37,677 nucleotides of DNA from Hyphomonadaceae bacterium (lineage in GTDB: Bacteria; Pseudomonadota; Alphaproteobacteria; Caulobacterales; Aquidulcibacteraceae): positions 1 through 37,677 of the forward strand of contig JACMMP010000021.1 in assembly GCA_014378995.1 (NCBI GenBank), in the 5' to 3' direction. Both the position numbers and the translations under genes were made by a program. The notes under the pieces were generated by a model that worked only from the letters and a program-made list of their open reading frames with translations, had not been told where the DNA came from and made no database searches. Shown piece by piece: positions 8,003 through 16,475 of the stretch. Each line of letters opens with the position of its first letter. The first letter of the stretch is position 1.

Positions 8003-9926
8003 ATGCGCACTTTGTTTTTGGCCGCGGCCGCGCTGGCGGCGTTGGCTGTGTCGGCATCCGCTCAAACTGCGCCGGCGCGCGAGGAGCGCGGGGCGCTTCG
8101 GGTGGAGAACGTGCCGGTGACGCCGCCCGACGTCTCCGAGCGCCTGCGCCAATACGTCAACACCCGCAGCGCCGGCTTTGCCGATTGGCTGCCGGACGGC
8201 GGCGTTCTCATCTCCACGCGCTTTGGCGATACGGTGCAGCTGCACCGCGTCGATCAGCCGATGGGCGCGCGCTCACAGCTGACATTCTTCGAGGAGCGCA
8301 TCACCGGGGCGGCGGTGAAGCCAGGCGCGAGCGATATCCTGTTCACGCGTGATGTCGGTGGCGATGAGAATTACGCGGGCTATATGCTCGAGCCCGCCAC
8401 CGGCCGCGCCCGCCAGCTCACCGAAGCGGGGACCCGCAACGAGGGCTTCATCTGGAGCGACGATGGCGAGCAGATCGCCTGGGCGTACGTTCCAAATACA
8501 GAGCCGAACTACGACATTTTCGTCGCCGATCCTGACAACGTTCAGTCGCGCCGGCGCGTGTTCGACGGCGAGGGTGCGGTCTACCCGATCGACTTTTCCG
8601 CCGATGGCTCGAAGCTTCTGCTGCAGCGTTACATCTCCATCGCCGAGAGCCATCTCTTCGTGCTTGACGTTGCCAGCAACGAACTGACGCGCATCACGCC
8701 CGATCTGACGGTGTCCTACAGCGGCGGCGAATTTACGCCGGACGGCCGCTCGATCATCACGCTCTCGGACGAGGACTCACAATTCCAACGCCTTGTCCGC
8801 ATCGATCTCGCCACCGGCGAACGCACGGTGCTGACCCCGGGGCTCAGCTGGGGCGTTGAAGGGTTCGACGTTTCGCAGGATGGGCGCACGATTGCTTATG
8901 TCGTGAACGAAGCCGGCCGTTCATCGCTGCGGTTGATGGATGCGCGCAAATCTGCGTCCGCTTCCGGCGCCGCAGTTGCCGCCGGGCATCGTCAGCGGTG
9001 TCCAATTCGATCACGAAAGCCGCCGCATCGGCTTTACGCTCAACAGCGCGACGGCGCCGGGCGATGTCTATAGTTGGGATCTGCGCCAGCGCCGGCTCAC
9101 GCGCTGGACCGCGAGCGAAACCGGCGGCATTCCGCCATCGACATTCGTCAATCCCGAGCTGATCACGTGGCGCTCGTTCGATGGCCGCGAGATTTCCGGC
9201 TTCATCTATCGTCCGCGTACGCCCGGCCCGCATCCGGTGATCATCAACATTCATGGCGGCCCGGAGAGTCAGTTCCGGCCGGGCTTTTCGTCCACCATTC
9301 AGTATTGGGTGAACGAGCTTGGCGTCGCAGTCATCGCACCGAATGTCCGCGGCTCCGATGGCTATGGCAGCGACTTTCTCGCACTCGACAACGCCGAGCT
9401 GCGGGAAGATTCCGTGCGCGACATCGGCGCGCTGCTCGATTGGGTGGAAGCCGAGAACACGCTCGATGACGAGCGCATCATCGTTTATGGCGGCTCCTAT
9501 GGCGGCTACATGGTGCTGGCTTCGATGACGCACTATAACGACCGCCTCGCCGGCGCCGTCGATATCGTCGGCATTTCCAACTTTGCGACGTTCCTTGAGA
9601 ACACGTCAGGCTATCGCCGCGATCTGCGCCGCGCCGAGTATGGCGACGAACGCGATCCGGAAATGCGCGCCGTGTTCGAACGCATATCGCCGCTCAACAG
9701 CATAAACCGCGTTAACAAGCCGATCTTCGTTATCCACGGCTACAACGACCCGCGCGTGCCGGTCTCGGAAGCGGAGCAAGTCTACGCCGCCGTGCGCCGC
9801 AATGGCGGGGAGGCGTGGCTGATGATCGCGATGAACGAAGGGCACGGCTTTTCGCGTCGCGAAAACCAGGAAGCGCAGCGTGAGGCCGAGACGCTATTTT
9901 TCCGCCGTGTGCTGAGACTGGAATAG
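8003..9926 (+). pseudogene. Exported S9 prolyl oligopeptidase, single frameshift
   Basis: Two reading frames together encode one S9 family serine peptidase of about 640 residues. The first part (8003 to ~8948) has a signal peptide MRTLFLAAAALAALAVSASA and a TolB/WD-like propeller with repeated DGxxI...D patterns. The second (from ~8949) carries the end of the propeller and the alpha/beta hydrolase domain with nucleophile GGSYGGY (Ser498 in the restored numbering), Asp582 (YNDPRVP) and His614 (EGHGFS). The join is at the AAA run 8948-8950: removing one A restores the continuous reading DARNLRPLPAPQLPPG, which fits the family. The ATG follows GGGGGA closely. Either the base is a sequencing error, or the gene is recently broken, since both halves remain otherwise intact. 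Confidence 0.88.
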
Positions 9927-9932
9927 CGTGCG

Positions 9933-10382
9933 CTAGTTGCGCAGCAGATCCTTCAGCCGCTCGCGCAGCTTAGGGGCCGCTTCGTCCAACAGATCCTTCG
10001 GAGTCGTCGCGCAGATGCGCGATTGGGTGCTTGTCGGCAGCAAATTGCGCAGCAGACCCAGCGCCCGCGGGGGCGCGGCGATCACCAAATGTTCGAACTG
10101 ATTGCGCTTGTCAGCTTCGCCGATCCGATCGGCGACACGTTTTAGGAATTTCTCTTCCTCGGCTTCGTGCAAGTTCCGGCCGTTGCCGACCGTGTGCGAG
10201 CCATGACCGAACCGGTTTGAGTCGCGCGGGCGTCCGTCTTGCGGCTCGTAAAGTTCATCCTCGCTGATTTCCATGGTCAGATCGGCTCGCTCTTCCAGCG
10301 TGGCGCCCCGGCTTTGCTCAACCAGCACGCGGGCGCGGCGCCCATCTGCAACGAGCATCCAGGCAGTTCCGTTTTCCAGCAT
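9933..10382 (-). CDS. Host attachment family protein
   Basis: A 149-residue cytoplasmic protein that resembles the family named 'required for attachment to host cells' (AtsE-like). Seen directly: an N-terminal strand TAWMLVADGRRARVLV, a charged middle with ELYEPQDGRPRDSNRFGHG, a helix EEEKFLKRVADRIGEA, then HLVIAAPPRALGLLRNLL and a C-terminal helix. This layout is typical of the family and is also reminiscent of the eRF1 domain 1/archaeal release-factor-like fold. The family name comes from a plant-associated bacterium; its biochemistry is unknown and an attachment role should not be assumed. The ATG at 10382 is chosen because GAGGAG lies just upstream; a longer reading through the ilvA region is a shadow. 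Its stop is 6 bp from the convergent peptidase stop. Confidence 0.85.
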   Translation of the reverse strand: MLENGTAWMLVADGRRARVLVEQSRGATLEERADLTMEISEDELYEPQDGRPRDSNRFGHGSHTVGNGRNLHEAEEEKFLKRVADRIGEADKRNQFEHLVIAAPPRALGLLRNLLPTSTQSRICATTPKDLLDEAAPKLRERLKDLLRN

Positions 10383-10432
10383 GTGGAGTCTCCTCGCCAG
10401 CCAACGCTGAAGCGGGAGCGCCGTTCCCAGGC

Positions 10433-11659
10433 CTAGAGGCAGCGCGCCTCGTAGCCCGCGTCGGTCAGCGCCGCGACGATCTCGCCGGTATGCTGCGCGT
10501 CGCGGGTCTCGATCTCGATGTCGAACTCGACGCCCTTGATCGGCGCGGCCAGCGTCATGCGATGATGCTCGACCTGCAAGATGTTGCCGCCGTGATCGCC
10601 GATAATGCGGCTGACGGTCGCCAGGATGCCCGGCCGGTCGTCGCCAATGAAGCGCAGCACGGCGATGCGCCCCTCGCGCACCAGTGAGCGTTCGAGCACC
10701 GAGGCAAGCAGGCGCGTATCGATGTTGCCGCCGGAAAGAATGATGCCGACTTTTTGGCCTTGGAATTTTTCGGGCGCAGCAAGCAGCGCCGCAAGCGTCG
10801 CCGCGCCGGCGCCTTCCGCGATAGTCTTTTCCGCTGTCACGTAAAGCGCAATCGCTTGCTCGAACATGGGTTCGCCGATCAACACAATCTCGTCGATCAG
10901 CGGCCGTGCGATCTCGAACGGCAGCTCGCCGACCGCTTTCACCGCGATCCCCTCGGCGATGGTCTGGCCGCTGGCTTTGCATTGTTCGCCGTTGGAACGG
11001 GAGGCGAAGGAGGGATACATCTCCGCCTCCACCCCGACGATGCGGATGCCCGGCTTCACCGCCTTAGCCGCCACCGCCATGCCGGCGATCAGCCCGCCGC
11101 CGCCGATCGGGATCACCAGAACGTCGAGGTCGGGCGCGTCTTCGAGCATTTCCAGCGCCGCGGTGCCTTGGCCCGCGATCACCCAGGCGTCGTCGAACGG
11201 GTGAACGAGCACGAGGTTCTGTGCGTCGCGCAGCTTTATCGCGTGGGCGTAAGCGTCGTCGAACGTATCGCCTTCGATCACGATCGCCGCGCCGCGCGCG
11301 CGGGTCTGCTCGACCTTCACGTTCGGCGTGCCGCGCGGCATGACGATGGTCGCCGGGATGCCCAGCGCCCGCGCATGCTGCGCGAGCGCCTGCGCATGGT
11401 TGCCGGCCGAAGCGCAGATGACGCCGCGCTTCTTTTCGCTCTCGTTCAGCTGCAGCAGGCGGTTGAGCGCGCCGCGCTCCTTGAAGGCGCCGGTGAGCTG
11501 CTGATTTTCATATTTCACCCACACATCGAGCCCGGTCGCTTTCGACAAGGCGCGCGAGTGGCGCATCGGCGTCCGCTCGATCCGGCCCGCCAGACGCGCG
11601 GCGGCGTCGCGGATAGCGTCAATCGTGACGGGGGGCGAGGAAGGGCGGCTGTCCGGCAT
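10433..11659 (-). CDS. ilvA: Threonine ammonia-lyase with C-terminal ACT domain
   Basis: A 408-residue PLP enzyme of the threonine/serine dehydratase family, converting threonine to 2-oxobutanoate and ammonia, the entry to isoleucine synthesis or threonine breakdown. The PLP lysine is Lys60 in GAFKERGA; the substrate loop SAGNHAQ lies at 84-90, and the phosphate-binding glycine loop is IPIGGGGLIAG. Residues ~330-408 form one ACT-like regulatory domain (IAVLRFIGDDRPGILATVS). The length and single ACT domain match the medium form of threonine ammonia-lyase rather than the long two-domain biosynthetic IlvA. Whether it is biosynthetic or catabolic here is open. It is separated by 50 bp from the host-attachment-family gene downstream, on the same strand, and may share a transcript. 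Confidence 0.92.
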   Translation of the reverse strand: MPDSRPSSPPVTIDAIRDAAARLAGRIERTPMRHSRALSKATGLDVWVKYENQQLTGAFKERGALNRLLQLNESEKKRGVICASAGNHAQALAQHARALGIPATIVMPRGTPNVKVEQTRARGAAIVIEGDTFDDAYAHAIKLRDAQNLVLVHPFDDAWVIAGQGTAALEMLEDAPDLDVLVIPIGGGGLIAGMAVAAKAVKPGIRIVGVEAEMYPSFASRSNGEQCKASGQTIAEGIAVKAVGELPFEIARPLIDEIVLIGEPMFEQAIALYVTAEKTIAEGAGAATLAALLAAPEKFQGQKVGIILSGGNIDTRLLASVLERSLVREGRIAVLRFIGDDRPGILATVSRIIGDHGGNILQVEHHRMTLAAPIKGVEFDIEIETRDAQHTGEIVAALTDAGYEARCL

Positions 11660-11701
11660 GGGCGCGCGGACCTTATGGGCTCACGCGCCGTGGTTCAACG
11701 C

Positions 11702-12757
11702 TCAGGCCGCGAGCGCCCGCACCAAATCCAGCTTGCGCATGGCTTTGCCGGGCAGCGCCGCTAAGCGTTTGTGCGGCAAGCGCTCGATCTGGCGACGCAA
11801 AGCGTGCTGCCCCTGGCGCAGCGCGCCTGAAACCGAGCCGCTGCTGACGACGCCCCATTCGAGGCTGCGCTGCGATGTCGAGAGCTGGCGCTTGTACTGA
11901 TAGTCGCCCGGGCCGAAATCGACTTCGCTGACGCCGTTATCGCCGGCCCAGCCAATGATGCGGCGCGCAAGCTGAACGCCGGGCGAATAGGCGTCGAAAG
12001 CGCCGTCGTGCGCGACAAGCCAGAAATGCAACACGGTGCTGCTGCGCAGGCAAAAGGCCGCCGCTGCAAGTCCGGCATCCGCCGAGAGCGTAAACAGCGC
12101 GCCGCTGAAGGAAGCGCCGCGCGCCTCAAAGCAGCGATCGAGCGTCTCGCGCACCCACGGCGTCGCCCAAATCTCGGGCTGACCGCTGCGTTTTAGCTGC
12201 TCGTTCTTCCAGCTCAGCAGCGTTTCGAAATCGGCGCGTTCGCCCGATTGCGCTTGGAAGTCCACGTGGCCGCGCTCGCGCTCGAGCTTGCGCGCTTTTT
12301 TGTCGGTCTGGCGCACGAACTCGGCGCGACGGGTGCGCAGCGCAGCTTCATAAAGCTCGCGCCCGCCGTGCGTCTCGGCAAGCCAGGAGCCTTCGCTGCC
12401 GGCAGCCTTGAAGAGGGTTTGGCCGCTGGGGGTATGGCTAAGATCAATGCGGCCCACATTGAGGGCGCGGCACAGGGCGGCCGGGGCGACGGCCAGTCCC
12501 TCCGCGCCGACGACGCCTTGATAATCGGCGATCGGCGCGCCGATGCCCATTGCGCTGAAACGTGAGAGCCGCTGGGCGCCGAAATAGCCCTCGCCGCCCT
12601 CGATGATGCAGACGCGCGCGTCTGGCCGCGCTGCGCCGACGATCTGCGCCCATTCGGGCGTCAGGTAGGGGCTCAGCGTCCCGGCGCGTTGATGCGCACG
12701 CCAGCGCGCGGCTTCGGCCGGACCCAGTTCGTTGGGGTGTATCGTTTCGAGACGCAC
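11702..12757 (-). CDS. CelD/FemAB-like acyltransferase (GNAT fold)
   Basis: A 351-residue protein from a GTG at 12757. The reading frame runs further upstream, but that part overlaps the protease gene, lacks protein-like composition and has no ATG; the GTG follows a purine-rich GAGCAAGG and gives a normal family N-terminus (ETIHPNELGPAEAARWRAHQ). Features typical of the BioF2/CelD acyltransferase family are visible: LSPYLTPEWAQIV, a charged coiled segment (DKKARKLERERG), the FETLLSWKNEQLKRSG helix, FTLSADAGLAAAAFCLRS strands, and the ending EVDFGPGDYQYKRQLS. Members transfer acyl or aminoacyl groups in envelope polysaccharide or peptidoglycan modification; the acceptor here is unknown. It starts 47 bp after the trypsin-like protease stop on the same strand. 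Confidence 0.82.
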   Translation of the reverse strand: MRLETIHPNELGPAEAARWRAHQRAGTLSPYLTPEWAQIVGAARPDARVCIIEGGEGYFGAQRLSRFSAMGIGAPIADYQGVVGAEGLAVAPAALCRALNVGRIDLSHTPSGQTLFKAAGSEGSWLAETHGGRELYEAALRTRRAEFVRQTDKKARKLERERGHVDFQAQSGERADFETLLSWKNEQLKRSGQPEIWATPWVRETLDRCFEARGASFSGALFTLSADAGLAAAAFCLRSSTVLHFWLVAHDGAFDAYSPGVQLARRIIGWAGDNGVSEVDFGPGDYQYKRQLSTSQRSLEWGVVSSGSVSGALRQGQHALRRQIERLPHKRLAALPGKAMRKLDLVRALAA

Positions 12758-12804
12758 GAAATTGCCTTGCTCTACTCGCCTGACGGGAGAAGCAAAGCTT
12801 GGGC

Positions 12805-14025
12805 CTAGCGCGGCGAGCTGTTCGCTGGCCTGCCGGTGCGGCCCGCGACGAAGTCCGCGACGTGGTCGAAAAAGGCGCCCGATCCGACGGCGATCGATTT
12901 TGCCGGACCGCCTGGATTGGACCTGAATTTGGAGTCTACGCCGACAAGGTGATAGCGGCGGCCGGATCGGATCAGGAAGCCGGAGCCCGAATCGCCCTGC
13001 GTGGTGTCGCACGCGTGAGCGAAGGCGCCGTCGTCGTAGAATTGAATTGGATGGCAATCGATGTTCGCGGAGAGCAGGTCGCCCGTGTCCCAAGAATAGC
13101 CGGCCTGCTGCAGGTTAACGTCCTGCGGCGCTGCCAGTTCGCGCCGCGTGAAACGGCGCACGGACGCATAGCCAAGCTCCTCACCCAGCGGCCGATTGAG
13201 CCGCACCAGCGCCCAGTCGTGGGCGTCAACTTCGTTCGTTTCGATAAAGCGCTGATAGTCGAACGTTGTGCTTATCAGGTAAGCGATCGATCGCGCGGTG
13301 GGTCCGCCGGCGGCTGGGGCAAACGTACCATCGGGGTGAATACCGTCTTCGCTGCTGACGCAGTGCGCAGCAGTCATGATCACGTCGCGGCTGATCAGCG
13401 TGGCCGTGCAGCGCTCGCCGATGCCGTTGGTGAAGCTGCCCATGAACCGCCACGGCGCCTGCTGCGGATCGATCCGAACGCGGTCATCGCGGCCGTAAAA
13501 ATGATCGTCGATCGTCGCCGGCCGTTCGCGGCCATGGCAATCGGAACGATCGGTGCGGGCGGCGCAGGCGCCGTTGCCCACGCCCGGCTCTTCGCAGACG
13601 CCATTGTAAGACGTGTCGCAGGAATCGTTTAGATTGCGCATCCAGATGATGGCGGCGCAATCGGTGGCGTCCGTGGCTTGTACGCATGAATCAGTGCCGA
13701 TCCTGGGCTCGTCGCATTCGCCGTCATTTGCGTACTGGCAAGAATCGTCCTCGATCCCCGCCCGCAGCCGCCGGCAATCGGAATTGTCGGTGCCGGTGCG
13801 ACACAGGCCGGTGCCGATCGTGGGTTCGTCGCATTCATTGTCATTCGCATGCTGACAGGAATCGTTGCCCCTGGGCGTGCTGGTTGATGGCGGCTTTGGT
13901 GTTTCGGTGGCGTGCAATCCGAGCCGCGGATCATCGGCGCGCCCCGAGCCATCCGGCGTTGCCGCAAAGCTGACAACCACACATGCCGCAATCGTCACAA
14001 GCGCCGCTGAGAACCGTCTCATCAT
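12805..14025 (-). CDS. Exported trypsin-like (S1) protease with three four-cysteine repeats
   Basis: A 406-residue exported protein. A signal peptide occupies about 1-22 (RRFSAALVTIAACVVVSFAA). Residues 55-84, 94-123 and 134-163 are three 30-residue repeats with cysteines at repeat positions 3, 11, 21 and 30, each starting DSC and ending with a TDxxDC block; acidic residues near the cysteines suggest calcium binding, as in LNR-like modules. The S1 domain follows, with His221 in MTAAHC, Asp270 in HDWALV and Ser346 in GDSGSG. The repeats would sit outside the cytoplasm and may bind substrate, surface or calcium; that is inference. The gene diverges from the GST gene and precedes the CelD-like gene on its strand. 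Confidence 0.9.
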   Translation of the reverse strand: MMRRFSAALVTIAACVVVSFAATPDGSGRADDPRLGLHATETPKPPSTSTPRGNDSCQHANDNECDEPTIGTGLCRTGTDNSDCRRLRAGIEDDSCQYANDGECDEPRIGTDSCVQATDATDCAAIIWMRNLNDSCDTSYNGVCEEPGVGNGACAARTDRSDCHGRERPATIDDHFYGRDDRVRIDPQQAPWRFMGSFTNGIGERCTATLISRDVIMTAAHCVSSEDGIHPDGTFAPAAGGPTARSIAYLISTTFDYQRFIETNEVDAHDWALVRLNRPLGEELGYASVRRFTRRELAAPQDVNLQQAGYSWDTGDLLSANIDCHPIQFYDDGAFAHACDTTQGDSGSGFLIRSGRRYHLVGVDSKFRSNPGGPAKSIAVGSGAFFDHVADFVAGRTGRPANSSPR

Positions 14026-14123
14026 CCCCCCATTTCATAAGAATCCTAGCCTGCGTCGCGGCGGTGGGGAAGCGGCGGCTGCGGCGGCTTGATCTCCGGG
14101 CTCCGCTCTGAAACAAGCCGGAC

Positions 14124-14795
14124 ATGGCCGCGCCCGTTCTTCATATCGGCAACAAGAATTATAGCTCCTGGTCGATGCGCCCTTGGCTGGCGCTCAAATG
14201 GGGCGGCGTTCCGTTCGAAGAACACATCATCCCGCTCGGCGGGGAGGGATACGGGCGCTCCGAGATCAAAGAAGTGCGCGCGGTTTCGCCGAGCGGGCGG
14301 GTGCCGGCGCTGCATGTCGGCGACGCGGTGATCCACGAGAGCATCGCCATCTGTGAATGGGCGGCGGAGAAAACGCCCTCGCTTTGGCCGGCCGATCCGA
14401 TTGTCCGCGCCCAGGCGCGCGCGGTGGCGGCGGAAATGCACGCGGGCTTTTTCGCGATCCGCCGGGATATGTCCTGCAACGTGCGCCGGCGTCTGGACCG
14501 TGAGCCGGATTGGCCCGCAGATACGCGGACGGATCTCGAGCGTCTGTTCGAGCTCTGGGGCGGACTGCGCGCGCGTTTCGGCGGCGACGGGCAATTTTTA
14601 TTTGGCCCGCGTTCCATTGCGGACGCGATGTTCGCGCCGGTGGCGACCCGGCTGCGGACTTACGCCGCCAAAACGCCGCAAGTCGCGCAGAGCTATTGCG
14701 CCGCAATCTTCGCTGACGCGGCGTTCCAGGACTGGGAGCGGGCTGCAGAAGCTGAGCCTTGGACGATTGAACAAACGGAAGCGCTTTACAGATGA
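14124..14795 (+). CDS. Glutathione S-transferase family protein
   Basis: A 223-residue cytoplasmic protein with the GST layout: an N-terminal thioredoxin-like domain (~1-80) and a helical C-terminal domain. The start of the fold reads HIGNKNYSSWSMRPWLALK, with Ser14/Ser15 at the usual catalytic position. GRVPALHVGDAVIHESIAIC contains the cis-Pro turn and the glutathione-contacting ES pair. Conjugation or isomerisation of an electrophile with glutathione is the family role; the substrate is unknown. The stop overlaps the FKBP lipoprotein gene by 4 bp (ATGA), so the two are probably translated together, though no shared function is obvious. Confidence 0.9.
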   Translation: MAAPVLHIGNKNYSSWSMRPWLALKWGGVPFEEHIIPLGGEGYGRSEIKEVRAVSPSGRVPALHVGDAVIHESIAICEWAAEKTPSLWPADPIVRAQARAVAAEMHAGFFAIRRDMSCNVRRRLDREPDWPADTRTDLERLFELWGGLRARFGGDGQFLFGPRSIADAMFAPVATRLRTYAAKTPQVAQSYCAAIFADAAFQDWERAAEAEPWTIEQTEALYR

Positions 14796-15322
14796 GAAGA
14801 ATGATCCTTGTTGTCGCCGTCCTTGCCGCCGCGGCCTGCAACAATGAAGGGGGCGGCGTCATGCGCGAGATCGAGCGCGCCGAACAGGAGCATGCGGAAA
14901 CCGTGGCGCGCGCATTGGATGAAATCGGCCGCGAAGTCGAAGAAGCGCCGCGGACTTTCCCGTCCGGCCTCGAACTTCAGTTTCGCCGCCGTGGGCATGA
15001 TCAATCGCTGGCGCTGCCGACGCTGAACGCGACGGTGCTGGTGCACTACGAGGGCAGTCTCGTCGATGGCGGCGAGGTGTTCGATTCTTCGTTCGCGCGC
15101 GGCGAGCCGGCGGAATTTCCGCTGCAAGCCGTGGTGCCTGGCTTCTCCGAAGCGATTGCGCAGATGCGCCCCGGCGATGAAGTGATCGCGACGTTTCCGG
15201 GTTCACTCGGCTACGGCCCCGAAGGCCGCGCGCCAATCCCGCCGAACGCTGCGCTCCGCTTCCGCATCGTGCTGCTGGCCTTCCAGGAGCCGGGCGGCGA
15301 GACGGTGGGCGATCCGGGTTGA
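14792..15322 (+). CDS. FKBP-type peptidyl-prolyl isomerase, lipoprotein
   Basis: A 176-residue envelope protein. The N-terminus is a short lipoprotein signal (MRRMILVVAVLAAAAC) with Cys16 as the predicted lipidated residue. A charged helix (~25-50) is followed by the FKBP domain (~60-168): TVLVHYEGSLVDGGEVFDSS, then VVPGFSEAIAQMRPGDEV, GYGPEGRAPIPPNAALRF. These are the conserved active-site segments, so prolyl cis-trans isomerase activity in the periplasm, aiding protein folding, is expected. The gene begins inside the GST stop and ends 4 bp before the argE GTG, so the three rightward genes form a tight run. Confidence 0.92.
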   Translation: MRRMILVVAVLAAAACNNEGGGVMREIERAEQEHAETVARALDEIGREVEEAPRTFPSGLELQFRRRGHDQSLALPTLNATVLVHYEGSLVDGGEVFDSSFARGEPAEFPLQAVVPGFSEAIAQMRPGDEVIATFPGSLGYGPEGRAPIPPNAALRFRIVLLAFQEPGGETVGDPG

Positions 15323-15326
15323 CCGC

Positions 15327-16475
15327 GTGAGCGATGTCGCGCCGACGCTCGATATTCTCGCGCGCCTGATCGCGTTCGACACCACGTCCCGCAATTCCAA
15401 TCTCGCGCTGATCGAGTGGGTGGAAGACTTTCTGCACATGCGCGGCGTTGCTTCGCGCCGCGTGATGAACGCCGATGGGACGAAAGCCAATCTCTACGCC
15501 GCGGTCGGCCCCGATGTTGCGGGCGGCGTGGTGCTGTCCGGGCATACCGATGTCGTGCCTGTCGATGGGCAGCCGTGGACGAGCGATCCGTGGGTGCTGA
15601 CCGAGCGCGGCGGCAAGCTTTATGGCCGCGGCACGGCGGACATGAAGAGCTTTGCCGCACTCGCGCTTGCGCATGTCGATCAGATGCTGGCGGCGCCGTT
15701 GCAGCGGCCGGTGATCCTGGCGTTTTCGTATGACGAGGAGATCGGCTGCCTCGGCGCGCCGTCGATGATAGCTGAACTCGCGGCGCTGGCGCACAAGCCC
15801 GCCGCGGTCATCGTCGGTGAGCCGACGATGATGAAGGTGGTCTCCGCGCATAAGGGCGTGCGTTCATTCCTGGTGGAAGTAACAGGGCGCGAGGCGCATT
15901 CCAGTTTGCCGGATGCTGGCGTCTCAGCCGTGATGGAAGCGGTGAAGCTGATGAATCTCGTTGCCGAGATCGGGCGCGAGGCGCGCACGGCGAGCCACGC
16001 GCATTTTTCCCCGCCCGGGCCGACGCTGACGATCGGCCGCGTCGAGGGCGGCACGGCGGCCAACATTCTGGCGCGCCGCTGCGAGTTCGTTTGGGATTTG
16101 CGCTGCCCCGAAGCGGCGGAGGGCGATGCGATCGAAGCGCGCTTCCGCGAAGTCGCGGAAAAGCTCGACGCCGAGATCAGGTCGCGGGCGCCGGAAGGCG
16201 GCGTGAAGGTGACGCGGCGTTCGATGACGCCGGGCTTGTCTATCGTGCGGGAGAGTGAGGCGGAGGTGTTGGCGCGGACGCTGACGGGCGACAACGATAC
16301 GCGCGCCGTTGCGTACGCGGCGGAGGCGGGGCTGTTTCAGCGCGCTGGTTTGCCGGCGGTGATCTGCGGGCCCGGCTCGATCGAACAAGCGCACCAGCCG
16401 GACGAATGGATCGAAGTTTCGCAGATTGAAGAGGGCGCCGCGTTTATGCGCCGCCTAGTGAGGCATCTGAGCTAG
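15327..16475 (+). CDS. argE: Acetylornithine deacetylase
   Basis: A 382-residue M20-family metalloamidase, most like ArgE, which removes the acetyl group from N-acetylornithine in arginine synthesis. Metal-site residues are His73 (SGHTDVVP), Asp105 (GRGTADMKSF) and the Glu137-Glu138 pair (YDEEIGC); a GEPTMMKVVSAHKG segment and a dimerisation domain in the middle follow family pattern. The start is GTG at 15327, 4 bp after the FKBP stop. Related M20 deacylases with other substrates cannot be fully excluded, but the overall motif set is typical for ArgE. Its 3' end overlaps the convergent cysQ gene by 32 bp. Confidence 0.92.
   Translation: MSDVAPTLDILARLIAFDTTSRNSNLALIEWVEDFLHMRGVASRRVMNADGTKANLYAAVGPDVAGGVVLSGHTDVVPVDGQPWTSDPWVLTERGGKLYGRGTADMKSFAALALAHVDQMLAAPLQRPVILAFSYDEEIGCLGAPSMIAELAALAHKPAAVIVGEPTMMKVVSAHKGVRSFLVEVTGREAHSSLPDAGVSAVMEAVKLMNLVAEIGREARTASHAHFSPPGPTLTIGRVEGGTAANILARRCEFVWDLRCPEAAEGDAIEARFREVAEKLDAEIRSRAPEGGVKVTRRSMTPGLSIVRESEAEVLARTLTGDNDTRAVAYAAEAGLFQRAGLPAVICGPGSIEQAHQPDEWIEVSQIEEGAAFMRRLVRHLS

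Noticed and set aside
9933-10982. 349-residue version of the host-attachment-family protein
   Set aside because: The first 200 residues are an out-of-frame reading of the threonine ammonia-lyase gene; a good ribosome binding site and family start lie at 10382.
10754-11764. 336-residue forward frame opposite ilvA
   Set aside because: It is antisense to a clear PLP enzyme, with Arg/His-rich composition and no domain.
11702-13093. 463-residue version of the CelD-like protein
   Set aside because: The extra N-terminus overlaps the trypsin-like protease gene and is basic, low-quality sequence; the GTG at 12757 gives a normal family length.
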